Below are positions 1-8,569 of a stretch of DNA of 64,000 bases, in pieces. Position 1 is the stretch's first letter; the number at the start of each line of letters is the position of its first letter. The DNA lies in assembly GCF_024397915.1 (NCBI RefSeq), contig NZ_CP073347.1, positions 2,542,001-2,606,000 of the forward strand, in the 5' to 3' direction. The stretch comes from Marinobacterium rhizophilum. Its GTDB lineage: Bacteria > Pseudomonadota > Gammaproteobacteria > Pseudomonadales > Balneatricaceae. Under the pieces are notes generated by a model, which saw nothing but the letters and a program-made list of their open reading frames with translations, was not told the DNA's origin and did not search any database. A program made the position numbers and the translations under genes.

Positions 1-746
1 CGCACCCGGTCACCCACTTCCACCAGCGCCAGCGAGGCGCTGTTCCAGTCGATCATCGGTCGTGGGGTGCGACCGATAAGCTGCCAGCCACCCGGCGTGA
101 CACTCGGGTAGATCGCGGTCTGGTTGTCGGCAATACCGAGGCTGCCACTGGGTACTTTCAGCCGTGGCGTGGCCTTGCGCGGCATGCACAGGCGCGGATC
201 GGTGTTGCCCAGAAAGGCAAAACCCGGGCTGAAGCCAATGGCGTAGACGCGGTAGCTCAGACGGCTGTGCAGGTCGACAACCTCGTCGGCGGACAACCCC
301 AGGTGCTGGCAGATCTCCGCCATATCCAGGGCCACCTCCGGGCCGTAGTACACCGGCAGCACGACCTCCCGTGCCACCGGCGGCGTATCCTCGGCGCGCT
401 CCAGTTGCTGCAGCAATATTCCCAGCCTGGATTGCATGCCCAGGCGGTCGATCCGGCGCAGATCGAAACTCAGCAGGATCGAGGTATAGGACGGCACCAG
501 ATCGATCACCACATCGGCCAGTTCACGGCGAATGACATCCAGCACCTGCCGCACGCGCCCGGCCACTGCGTCGCCAATCTCGTTACCCAGGTTCAGCAGC
601 AGGGTATTTTCATTAACGCTTTCAAGTTTCATGGCTAAATCCCAGGAAATACGGTCGCTGCCCCACTGCTGCGCACGTCCAGCATCACCGACCTCCCCAC
701 CACAGCGGATCAGCAGGGTGTTTTCGTTAGCGTTCTGCAGCTGCAT
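1..746 (-). CDS. pxpB: 5-oxoprolinase subunit B (KipI/PxpB family), C-terminus cut by window edge
   Basis: Subunit of the PxpABC enzyme, which hydrolyses 5-oxoproline (pyroglutamate) to glutamate using ATP. About 248 codons are visible and the C-terminus lies outside the window. From codon 39 the protein reads like a complete KipI/PxpB: start MKLESVNENTLLLNLGNEIG, then VPSYTSILLSFD, YAIGFSPGFAFLG and PSVTPGGWQLIGRTP. I chose the upstream ATG at 746 because it overlaps the pxpA stop (TGATG), which suggests translational coupling. An alternative ATG at 632 is in the same frame. The 38 extra N-terminal residues are a diverged copy of the normal start: 13 of the first 22 residues match. Family call is firm; the start is uncertain. 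Confidence 0.9.
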   Translation of the reverse strand, partial: MQLQNANENTLLIRCGGEVGDAGRAQQWGSDRISWDLAMKLESVNENTLLLNLGNEIGDAVAGRVRQVLDVIRRELADVVIDLVPSYTSILLSFDLRRIDRLGMQSRLGILLQQLERAEDTPPVAREVVLPVYYGPEVALDMAEICQHLGLSADEVVDLHSRLSYRVYAIGFSPGFAFLGNTDPRLCMPRKATPRLKVPSGSLGIADNQTAIYPSVTPGGWQLIGRTPRPMIDWNSASLALVEVGDRV

Positions 747-1477
747 CAGCGTTGCACCCAGCCACGCAGGCGCTGCACCACCTGCAATGCCAGCGGGTTA
801 TCCCCGTGAATGCAGAGGGTGTCGGCCTGGATTGGCACGCGCACACCATTGAGAGAGGTCACTGTGCCTTCGTTGATCATCTGCAGCACCTGGCGCTCGA
901 TCGCCTCGCAGTCTGCATGCACGGCACCTGGCAGCGACCGGGATGCAAGACGTCCCTGGTCATCGTAGGCACGGTCGGAAAAGGCCTCGAACCAGAGGGT
1001 CAGCCCCCGTGCTGCGGCGCGTTCGCGCAGGCGCTCGGCATCCGGCGTCGCCATCACCACCAGCGGACAGCGGGGGGCATAATCCACGACCGCCTGCATC
1101 ACGACATCCAGGGTCGCATCGTCCACCGCCATGCGGTTGTAGAGCGCGCCGTGGGGTTTCACGTAGTCGATGGCGGTACCGTTGATGCGACAGATTCCGT
1201 CCAGCGCCGCTATCTGGTACACCAGCAGGCTGCGCAGCTCGTCCGCCGAGCACTGCAGGTCGCGCCGGCCAAAGCCCAGCAGGTCCGGGTAGCCCGGATG
1301 GGCGCCGATGCTGACGCCACTGGCCTGCGCCAGCTTGACGGTTTTATCCATGGTCAGCGGATCCGCTGCGTGGAAACCGCAGGCAATATTGGCCATGTCG
1401 ACAAAGGGCATGACCTGGGCATCATTGCCTTTCACCCAGCTGCCAAAACTTTCACCCATGTCACAATTGAGTTTCAT
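746..1477 (-). CDS. pxpA: 5-oxoprolinase subunit A (LamB/YcsF family)
   Basis: Catalytic-family subunit of the 5-oxoprolinase complex PxpABC (cytoplasmic; 5-oxoproline + ATP to glutamate). The 243 residues match the usual length of about 250. Family motifs in order: MKLNCDMGESFG at the N-terminus, NIACGFHAADP, SIGAHPGYPDLLGFGRR and VKPHGALYN. The ATG at 1477 follows a GGAGA sequence about five bases upstream. Its stop overlaps the pxpB start by one base. It lies just downstream of a TRAP transporter and a DUF1445 gene on the same strand, so the substrate is probably imported by that transporter (inference). Confidence 0.95.
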   Translation of the reverse strand: MKLNCDMGESFGSWVKGNDAQVMPFVDMANIACGFHAADPLTMDKTVKLAQASGVSIGAHPGYPDLLGFGRRDLQCSADELRSLLVYQIAALDGICRINGTAIDYVKPHGALYNRMAVDDATLDVVMQAVVDYAPRCPLVVMATPDAERLRERAAARGLTLWFEAFSDRAYDDQGRLASRSLPGAVHADCEAIERQVLQMINEGTVTSLNGVRVPIQADTLCIHGDNPLALQVVQRLRGWVQR

Positions 1478-1604
1478 TGAGTTTCTCCAGGCACAGCCCT
1501 GCCGTTGCCCGGCAGCGCATGCCGGGCCAGGGCTCGATAAAAAACGCGAAGAAGAATCGTGACAGCGCAGGCCAGGCCAGCGCTGTCGTTGCGGCTCAGC
1601 CGCC

Positions 1605-2912
1605 CTAGCGCTGCGACATGGTCGTCGGCAGGTAGGTCACGATCTCGGGAAACCAGCTGATCAGCACGATGGCAAACAGGATCAGCAGGAAGAACGGCAA
1701 TGCCGCCCGGGCCACGTAGAGGATGTCCTTGCCCGTCAGTGACTGAATCACGAAGAGGTTAAAACCCACCGGCGGGGTGATCTGGGACATTTCCACCACC
1801 AGCACGATATAGATACCGAACCAGAGCAGGTCGATATTGGCCTGTTGCACCATGGGCAGTACCACCGCCACGGTCAGTACCACCACCGAGATGCCATCCA
1901 GGAAGCAGCCCAGCACCACGAACAGCACCGTCAGCGATACCAGCAGCACCACTGGCGACAGCGCCATGTCACCGATCCACTGGGCCAGCGCACTGGGTAT
2001 GCCCAGAAAGCCCATCGCCAGGGTGAGAAAGTGTGCACCGACCAGGATCAGTCCAATCATGCAGGAGCTCTTCACCGCCCCCAGCAGGCTGCTGAGAAAG
2101 CTTTCCCGGTCCAGGCTGCCGGTCACCCCGGCCAGAAACAGGGAACCGAACACGCCCAGCGCTGCCGCTTCCGTGGGGGTCGTCAGGCCGCCATAAATGG
2201 AGCCCAGCACGAAGCCGATCAGGCCGACAATCGGCAGCAACTGTTTCAGCGCTTTCAACTTGTCGATAAAGGGTACGCGGTCAGAGATATTGCTCGGCAA
2301 CTCATCCTTGTGCAGCAATGCCCACACCATGGTGTAGCCCATGAAGAGCACCATCAGCAGCAGGCCCGGCAGGGCGCCGGCGATAAACAGCCGTCCAATG
2401 GACACTTCTGCGGCCACGCCGTAAACAATCAGGATTATGGAGGGCGGAATCAGCAAACCCAGGGTGCCGGAACCGGCCAGGGTTCCCACGGCCATGCGCT
2501 CGCTGTAGCCCTGGGCCTTGAGCTCCGGCAGGGTCATGCGACCAATGGTGGCGGCCGTGGCGGCGGACGAGCCCGAGACGGCGGCAAAGATGCCGCAGCT
2601 GAGTACATTCACGTGCAACAATTTGCCCGGCAGGCCGCCGAGCCAGGGCGACAGCCCCTTGAACAGGTCTTCGGACAGGCGGGTACGAAACAGCACTTCC
2701 CCCATCCAGATAAACAGCGGCAGCGCCGTCAGGGACCAGGACGTGCTGGCCCCCCAGCTGGAAGTGGCGAACAGCAGGCCGATCTGATCATTGCCAGAAA
2801 CCATCAGCCCCAGCACCGCGACACCGCTGAGCGCCAGGGCAACCCAGACGCCCATGGCGAGCATCACCAGCATGCTGACGGCCAGTACGATCGATAGCAG
2901 CGTCATATCCAT
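1605..2912 (-). CDS. TRAP transporter large permease (DctM type)
   Basis: Large inner-membrane subunit of a TRAP transporter, which moves an organic acid or related solute using the sodium or proton gradient. The 435 residues are hydrophobic almost throughout, forming roughly 12 membrane segments. DctM-type signatures include SGSSAATAATIGRMTLPE and GTLGLLIPPSIILIVYG. The start ATG overlaps the stop of the small permease (TGATG), so the two are coupled. Position between a solute-binding protein and pxpAB suggests 5-oxoproline or a related compound as substrate; the sequence alone does not prove this. Confidence 0.93.
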   Translation of the reverse strand: MDMTLLSIVLAVSMLVMLAMGVWVALALSGVAVLGLMVSGNDQIGLLFATSSWGASTSWSLTALPLFIWMGEVLFRTRLSEDLFKGLSPWLGGLPGKLLHVNVLSCGIFAAVSGSSAATAATIGRMTLPELKAQGYSERMAVGTLAGSGTLGLLIPPSIILIVYGVAAEVSIGRLFIAGALPGLLLMVLFMGYTMVWALLHKDELPSNISDRVPFIDKLKALKQLLPIVGLIGFVLGSIYGGLTTPTEAAALGVFGSLFLAGVTGSLDRESFLSSLLGAVKSSCMIGLILVGAHFLTLAMGFLGIPSALAQWIGDMALSPVVLLVSLTVLFVVLGCFLDGISVVVLTVAVVLPMVQQANIDLLWFGIYIVLVVEMSQITPPVGFNLFVIQSLTGKDILYVARAALPFFLLILFAIVLISWFPEIVTYLPTTMSQR

Positions 2913-3430
2913 CAGATTTCCTCCAGGCTGAGTTCATTCTCATGGGTCTGGTAGGCCGGCACCCGCCCTTTCACGACACAGACAAGGCTGTCCAGAATTG
3001 CCAGGTTAAGCGCCAGCATTCCCAGCGCCAGCGGCACCTGCGGAATCCATAATGGCACCGGAATGTAACCATAGGAGACCTCCTCGAACACATAGGACTC
3101 CCACACCATGTAGATGCAGTACCAGGTCATGTAGCCCACCAGCAGCAAGGCGAACAGCAGCACCAGCAGTTCCTGCAGATAGCGCGCACGGGGCGAGCAG
3201 CGCTGTATCACCAGGGTGACGCGGATATGCCCGCCTTCGTGGAAGGTGTAGGCCAGGCCGAAAAAAGTGGCCGCGGCCAGGGCGTAACCGGAAAAGTCCT
3301 CCGCCGAGGGCACGATAAAGCCCAGCAGCCGGCCGACGATCTGGGCCAGGATAATGAGCATGATGGCGACCAGGCAAAAGCCCGCCAGGTAGCCCGATGT
3401 CAGATAGAGTTTTTCTCGCAGTGAATGCAT
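2912..3430 (-). CDS. TRAP transporter small permease (DctQ type)
   Basis: Small membrane subunit of the same TRAP transporter, which stabilises the large permease and helps couple it to the binding protein. It is 172 residues with four predicted membrane helices (about 12-35, 45-65, 85-110, 125-150), the usual DctQ layout. The stop overlaps the DctM start by one base. It begins 54 bases after the end of the solute-binding protein gene, so all three are probably one transcript. No unusual feature seen. Confidence 0.9.
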   Translation of the reverse strand: MHSLREKLYLTSGYLAGFCLVAIMLIILAQIVGRLLGFIVPSAEDFSGYALAAATFFGLAYTFHEGGHIRVTLVIQRCSPRARYLQELLVLLFALLLVGYMTWYCIYMVWESYVFEEVSYGYIPVPLWIPQVPLALGMLALNLAILDSLVCVVKGRVPAYQTHENELSLEEI

Positions 3431-3484
3431 GACAAGCGCCTCGCAGAACAGGCCCCGCTAAGCACGGGGCCCGTGGCGGAAAGA

Positions 3485-4450
3485 TTACTGGCGATAGCGA
3501 GTAAGAATCGCCTCGACCTCGGCCGGTGCTTCGGCGGTCCATTCGCCGATCATGACATCACCGATTTCCTGCAGCTGCACCATCAGCTCGGCGGACGGCT
3601 CCGCCACCTGGATGCCATTCTCGGCCAGGGTTCTGGTGTCCTCGGCTGCCGTCACGCGCACGCGCTTCCAGCCTTCGCTTTCGGCCCGTGCCGCCGCATC
3701 GAGAATCACCTGACGCGTTTTGTCATCCAGCCGCCGGAAGGCACGCTTGTTGACCACCACCACGTTTTTCGGAATCCAGGCACGCACATCGGTGAAGTGC
3801 TCCAGGTAATCCCAGGCCTGGCCATTCACGCCGGTGGAGGGCGAGGTGATCATGGCATCAATGATACCGGTGCTGAAGGCCTGGGGAATTTCCGGCACCT
3901 GCACGGTGGTGGGCGTGGTGTGCATAAGGTCTGCCAGGCGCGAGGTCGATGGGCTATAGGCGCGCATTTTCAGGCCGCCGAGGTCTTCCAGCCGGTTTAC
4001 CGGCGCCTTGGTATACAGGCTCTGGGCCGGCCAGGCAACGGTATAGAGCAGGGTCATGCCGTCCTTGTCCAGCTGCTTTTCGATCTCGGGCCGGGCGGCC
4101 TTCCAAAGCTTTTCCGCATCGTCAAAGGTGGTGGCCAGAAAGGGAATATTGTCGTGTTTGAACACCGGGTGGTTGTTGCCCATGATGCCGATAAAGACCT
4201 CGCCCAGCTGCACCTGGCCGGTTTTCACCGCCCGTGGAATTTCCGGATGCTTCACCAGCGAGGCCCCCGAATGCACGGTAATATCGAGCTCGCCGGCGGT
4301 ATTGGTTTTGATTTCCTCGGCGAATTCCCGCGCGATCTGCGTCGGCAGGTTGGCATCGGCGTAGGGTGTCGGCATATGCCACTTGTCGGCCTGTACCGTG
4401 GTGGCGGAGAGAGACCCCAACAGCAGCATGGCGCCAGCGAATTTTTTCAT
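3485..4450 (-). CDS. TRAP transporter solute-binding protein (DctP family)
   Basis: Periplasmic binding protein that captures the solute and delivers it to the DctQM permease. It has 321 residues and starts with a clear signal peptide: MKK, a hydrophobic stretch, and a likely cleavage after VQA at residue 21. The DctP body is recognisable from FAEEIKTNTAGELDITVHSG, GLKMRAY (with the ligand-binding Arg typical of the family) and the PEIPQAFSTGIIDAMITSP segment. First gene of the dctPQM-pxpAB run. Substrate unknown from sequence; genomic context points to 5-oxoproline or a related amide or acid. Confidence 0.93.
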   Translation of the reverse strand: MKKFAGAMLLLGSLSATTVQADKWHMPTPYADANLPTQIAREFAEEIKTNTAGELDITVHSGASLVKHPEIPRAVKTGQVQLGEVFIGIMGNNHPVFKHDNIPFLATTFDDAEKLWKAARPEIEKQLDKDGMTLLYTVAWPAQSLYTKAPVNRLEDLGGLKMRAYSPSTSRLADLMHTTPTTVQVPEIPQAFSTGIIDAMITSPSTGVNGQAWDYLEHFTDVRAWIPKNVVVVNKRAFRRLDDKTRQVILDAAARAESEGWKRVRVTAAEDTRTLAENGIQVAEPSAELMVQLQEIGDVMIGEWTAEAPAEVEAILTRYRQ

Positions 4451-4612
4451 CTTGATGCTCCAGTTTTCATTGTTATTAAAAAGTACCGGATCTCATCCTG
4501 AGCCGGATGGCGATAACCCCTCCAGGGCAGCAATATTCCTGCTATCAAGAATAGCTGCCGGCACCAAAGCGCACCGGGTTACCGGGAAAGAGGACTCTGC
4601 ACCGTGCAGGCC

Positions 4613-5434
4613 TCAGAGAATCGAAAGTTCTGCATTAAGCAGATCGGTGATCAGCATCTTGCCGGGCACATGGGTAATACAGATCGGTGGCTTGGCGTTG
4701 CGTACCGCCACCTGGGGCGTGACACCGCAGGCCCAGAAGACCGGCAATTCACCGTCACGCAGCTCGATGGCATCACCAAAGTCAGGCGTCGCCAGGTCGG
4801 CAATGCCAATCAGGGAAGGGTCGCCCAGGTGCACCGGGGCACCGTGGGCCTTGGGCAGGCGGGTGGTGACCTGGACCGCGCGAATGGCATCGGCAGCCCG
4901 GAAGGGTCGCATCGAGACGACCATGTCGCCGTGAAAGCGCCCGCCGGGCACTGTGGGGATATTGCTGCGGTACATCGAGACGTTCACGCCCATGTCGATA
5001 TTGCGTACCGACAGGCCGGCCTGTTGCAGCGCATCTTCGAACGAAAACGAGCAGCCCAGCACGAAAGCCACCATGTCGTCCTGCCAGAGGGCCCCGATAT
5101 CGGTGGTGGTTTCAACCAGTTCGCCGTGGCGAAAAACATTATATTCGGGAAGGTCGTGGCGGATATCGATATCCCGCCCCAGGCCCGACAGCGCCGGGTT
5201 ACCGACGTCTGAGACCGCAATCAGCGGGCAGGACACCGGGTTGTTCTGGCAATAGGTGAGAAAGTCGCCGGCCCAGTCGGCGGGCAGTATCACCACATTG
5301 CCCTGCACCAGCCCCGGCGCCAGGCCGCTGGTCATGCCGCTATGCTCTGCGGTGCGGATCGCCTGGCGCAGTGCGCCGGACGCTTTCAGCAGGTGCGTTT
5401 TGTAATCGGAAGGGTCGCGTTGCAGGCCGGACAT
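4613..5434 (-). CDS. DUF1445 / YcsI family protein (putative hydro-lyase)
   Basis: Cytoplasmic protein of 273 residues in the DUF1445 (YcsI) family. Recognisable blocks are GLAPGLVQGNVVILP, the central DDMVAFVLGCSFSFE, FWACGVTPQ and ITHVPGKMLITD near the C-terminus. In Bacillus subtilis ycsI sits beside the pxp genes (ycsF, kipI, kipA), and the human D-glutamate cyclase carries a related domain. A role around D-glutamate/5-oxoproline is therefore plausible, but no reaction can be read from the sequence. The AT-rich 111 bases upstream (5435-5545) probably hold its promoter. Confidence 0.88.
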   Translation of the reverse strand: MSGLQRDPSDYKTHLLKASGALRQAIRTAEHSGMTSGLAPGLVQGNVVILPADWAGDFLTYCQNNPVSCPLIAVSDVGNPALSGLGRDIDIRHDLPEYNVFRHGELVETTTDIGALWQDDMVAFVLGCSFSFEDALQQAGLSVRNIDMGVNVSMYRSNIPTVPGGRFHGDMVVSMRPFRAADAIRAVQVTTRLPKAHGAPVHLGDPSLIGIADLATPDFGDAIELRDGELPVFWACGVTPQVAVRNAKPPICITHVPGKMLITDLLNAELSIL

Positions 5435-5545
5435 GGCAGAAACCTCTGCTGATCTTGTTATTGTCTCGTTAAAGACAGATTACTCCAGCCTGAAAATATT
5501 TCTAATTATCATTTTATTGTTATTTTAATAAAAAAAAATGATCAA

Positions 5546-6442
5546 CTAGGCCGTTGCGGCCTCCCCGGCCACCGCCACGGCCAGTTGCGCTGCCAGTTCC
5601 GCCAGGGGATTGCAGGGGACTGTCGGGTAGGATGCAGTGAAGGCCAGGGCACTGGGTGTCCAGTCGGCCTCCACCCGTTTCAGCCTGCCATCCGCCAGTT
5701 CCGCCGCGATCATCACCTGTGGCAGGGTCGATACACCGACGCCGTCCAGTGTCAGGCGGTGGCAGGCGGCCAGGGAGCTGGACGAAAAAAACCGCACCGG
5801 CGGGCCATCCTGCGCGCGGAACTGCTGACTGATTTCGGCATAGGGCTTGGTACTGCGGGCGTAGGTAATGATCGGCCAGCGCGTCAGCTCGGCCAGACTC
5901 ACCCGCCGCTGCGGTAAATCCAGCGCCGGGCTTGCGACCCACACCAGCCCAAAGGTACAGAGTTCCAGATCAACGATAGCGGGGTCCGACACCGGCCCCA
6001 TCAAAAACGCCAGGTCCAGCGCGCGCTCCAGCAGGCCGGTGCGCAGGTTGCTGGTCACATCCACCGTCAGTTCGACGTCCAGGTTGGGCATCTCGCTGTG
6101 CAGGCGGCGCAGAAAGTCGGGCAGCCAGGTATGCACGATGGTTTCCGACACGCCCAGGCGCAGCAATCCGCCCAGGGACAGCGACAGGTTGGCCCGCTTG
6201 CGCAGCTCCTCGGACATGAAAATGATCTTCTCGGCATAGGGCAGCAGCTCCTTGCCCTTGGCCGTGAGCGCGACGGGGCCAGGCCCGACCTCGCGTACAA
6301 ACAGCTTGGCACCGAGCTCTTCCTCCAGCGCAGCGATGCGCGACGAAATCGCCGGTTGCGTGGTGCACTGGCGCTCCGCCGCCTTCCTGAAGCTGCCCAG
6401 TGTCGCCACCCAGACAAAGGTTTCCAGTCGTTTGAAGTTCAT
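5546..6442 (-). CDS. LysR-family transcriptional regulator
   Basis: 298-residue LysR-type regulator: N-terminal winged helix-turn-helix (residues about 1-60, including FRKAAERQCTTQPAISSRIAALEEELGAKLF) followed by a periplasmic-binding-like effector domain. It is on the same strand as, and just upstream of, the DUF1445-TRAP-pxpAB genes, so it most likely controls them in response to the imported solute (inference). A divergent arrangement, common for LysR genes, is not seen here. The effector is not identifiable. Confidence 0.92.
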   Translation of the reverse strand: MNFKRLETFVWVATLGSFRKAAERQCTTQPAISSRIAALEEELGAKLFVREVGPGPVALTAKGKELLPYAEKIIFMSEELRKRANLSLSLGGLLRLGVSETIVHTWLPDFLRRLHSEMPNLDVELTVDVTSNLRTGLLERALDLAFLMGPVSDPAIVDLELCTFGLVWVASPALDLPQRRVSLAELTRWPIITYARSTKPYAEISQQFRAQDGPPVRFFSSSSLAACHRLTLDGVGVSTLPQVMIAAELADGRLKRVEADWTPSALAFTASYPTVPCNPLAELAAQLAVAVAGEAATA

Positions 6443-6673
6443 TGTGCCCCTTGGGAGTTAGCCGGCTTTCAATCGGAATTCTGCAGGACTTGGCAATGAC
6501 AAGCCAATGGCTTGTCAGACAGCCCCGTCAAGTTCGACGTTGCATCCCTGGGCACGCTATTTCAAGCCTGATGAACAGGGCAGCGCCTGACTGCCGGCAC
6601 TTGACGAGACCCTGGCACCTAAATGAAAGCCCCGCGGGAGCGAGGCTTTGAAGTGAAAAAACGACTTCGGGTA

Positions 6674-8356
6674 TCACATATTGGGATAGGTGGGGCCGCC
6701 ACCGCCTTCGGGCGTCACCCAGGTAATGTTCTGGGACGGGTCCTTGATGTCGCAGGTTTTGCAGTGCACGCAGTTCTGGGCGTTGATCTGGAAACGCGGG
6801 CCGCTCGCCTCTTCCACCACCTCGTAGACACCCGCCGGGCAAAAGCGCTGCGCCGGTTCCGCCCAGGTGGGCAGGTTGGTGCCGATGGGGATGCTGGCAT
6901 CCCTCAGCTGCAGATGGCTCGGCTGGTCTTCTTCGTGGTTGGTGTTGGAGAGGAACACCGACGACAGCTTGTCGAAGCTTAGCTTGCCATCGGGTTTTGG
7001 ATAGTCGATCTTCTGGCTCTGGGCTGCCGGAGTCAGCTGGGCATAATCCGCCCGGGTATCGTGCAGCGTGAGCGGCAGCTTGCCACCGCAGAGGTTTTGG
7101 TCGACGAAGTTGAAGGCGCCCCCCAGCAGGGTGCCGAACTTGTGCAGCGCCGGGCCAAAGTTGCGGCTGCGATAGAGTTCATCGTACAGCCAGGAGGCCC
7201 TGAAGGCCTCGGTGAAGGCGCTGATCTCCTGGCCGGCGCTGTCACTTTCACCCAGGGCTTTGAACACGCTCTCGGCAGCCACCAGGCCGGACTTCATCGC
7301 TGTGTGGGTGCCCTTGATCTTGGAGAAGTTCAGGGTACCGGCGTCGCAACCCAGCAGCAGTGCACCTGGCATGGTCATCTTGGGCAGGGAATTAAAGCCG
7401 CCCTTGGTGATCGCCCTTGCACCGTAGGACACCCGCTTGCCGCCTTCGAGGTACTGGGCAAACAGCGGATGGTGCTTCATGCGCTGGAATTCATCGAACG
7501 GGCTCAGCCAGGGGTTGCTGTAGTTCAGATCGACGATCAGCCCCACCACCACCTGGTTGTTGTCGGCGTGGTAAAGAAAGAAGCCACCGCTCGTGCCCTC
7601 CTGTCCCTTGCCGACCAGGGGCCAGCCGGAACCGTGCAGCACCAGGCCGGGCTGGTGCTTGGCAGGATCGATGTCCCACAACTCCTTGATGCCGATACCG
7701 TAATGCTGCGGGTCGGCGTCCTGGTCCAGCGCAAATTTCTCAATCAGCTGCTTGCCCAGGTGCCCGCGGCAGCCTTCGGTAAACAGGGTCACCTTGGCGT
7801 GCAGCTCCATGCCGGGCATGTAACTGTCCTTGGGCTGGCCATCCTGGCCGACGCCCATGTCGCCGGTGGCGATGCCCTTGACCCCGCCGTCTGCGTGATA
7901 GAGCACTTCGCTGGCAGCAAAGCCCGGGAAGATTTCCACCCCCAGGGCCTCGGCCTGCTCGGCCAGCCAGCGGCACAGGTTGCCAAGACTGGCGACGTAG
8001 TTGCCATGGTTGTGCATGGTCTTGGGCACCAGCGCGTTGGGAATGCGCCGAGCAGACGTCGCATCGCTCAGCAGGTAAATCTGGTCTTCGGTCACGGCCG
8101 TGGTCAGCGGTGCGCCGCGCTCCTGCCAGTCGGGAAAGAGTTCCGCCAGGGCGCGGGGCTCGATCACGGCGCCCGACAGTATATGGGCACCGACTTCGGA
8201 GCCTTTTTCCACTACACAGACCGATAGCTCGCGCTCGGCATCCTGCGCCTGCTGCATCAGGCGAATGGCGGCGGACAGGCCGGCGGGGCCTGCACCAACG
8301 ATCACCACATCGAACTCCATCGATTCGCGTTCAGCAGCGTTCACGGCTTCGCTCAT
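6674..8356 (-). CDS. Electron transfer flavoprotein-ubiquinone oxidoreductase
   Basis: Inner-membrane-associated ETF-QO. It takes electrons from reduced ETF and passes them to ubiquinone through FAD and a 4Fe-4S cluster. The 560 residues fit the family. The FAD-binding loop near the N-terminus reads VGAGPAGLSAAIRL. The C-terminal ferredoxin-like part has the cluster cysteines in FCPAGVYE and NCVHCKTCDIKDP. It ends with the usual GGGGP segment. Encoded 213 bases after etfA on the same strand, so all three ETF pathway proteins are encoded together. A GC-rich hairpin at 6626-6649 follows the gene but lacks a clear U-run. Confidence 0.96.
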   Translation of the reverse strand: MSEAVNAAERESMEFDVVIVGAGPAGLSAAIRLMQQAQDAERELSVCVVEKGSEVGAHILSGAVIEPRALAELFPDWQERGAPLTTAVTEDQIYLLSDATSARRIPNALVPKTMHNHGNYVASLGNLCRWLAEQAEALGVEIFPGFAASEVLYHADGGVKGIATGDMGVGQDGQPKDSYMPGMELHAKVTLFTEGCRGHLGKQLIEKFALDQDADPQHYGIGIKELWDIDPAKHQPGLVLHGSGWPLVGKGQEGTSGGFFLYHADNNQVVVGLIVDLNYSNPWLSPFDEFQRMKHHPLFAQYLEGGKRVSYGARAITKGGFNSLPKMTMPGALLLGCDAGTLNFSKIKGTHTAMKSGLVAAESVFKALGESDSAGQEISAFTEAFRASWLYDELYRSRNFGPALHKFGTLLGGAFNFVDQNLCGGKLPLTLHDTRADYAQLTPAAQSQKIDYPKPDGKLSFDKLSSVFLSNTNHEEDQPSHLQLRDASIPIGTNLPTWAEPAQRFCPAGVYEVVEEASGPRFQINAQNCVHCKTCDIKDPSQNITWVTPEGGGGPTYPNM

Positions 8357-8569
8357 GGGGACTTACCTCTTGTTATCGTCTGTGTAGTGGAATCAAGAAA
8401 ATGGGTACGTTACGTGACCGGATGAATGGCAGTATCGGACAAAAGCAGGGGCGGCGTTTGAGGCCCACCCCTGAAGGCACCAAGTTGAAGCATCGCTAAA
8501 ACACGGAAGCGCAAATGCCATTACAGACAGGCCACGAGGTCGCACTCGAGAGCGCGACCGGGAAAGCCT

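Noticed and set aside
6626..6649. Hairpin after the ETF-QO gene considered as a terminator
   Set aside because: The stem has one wobble pair and no T-run on the minus strand.
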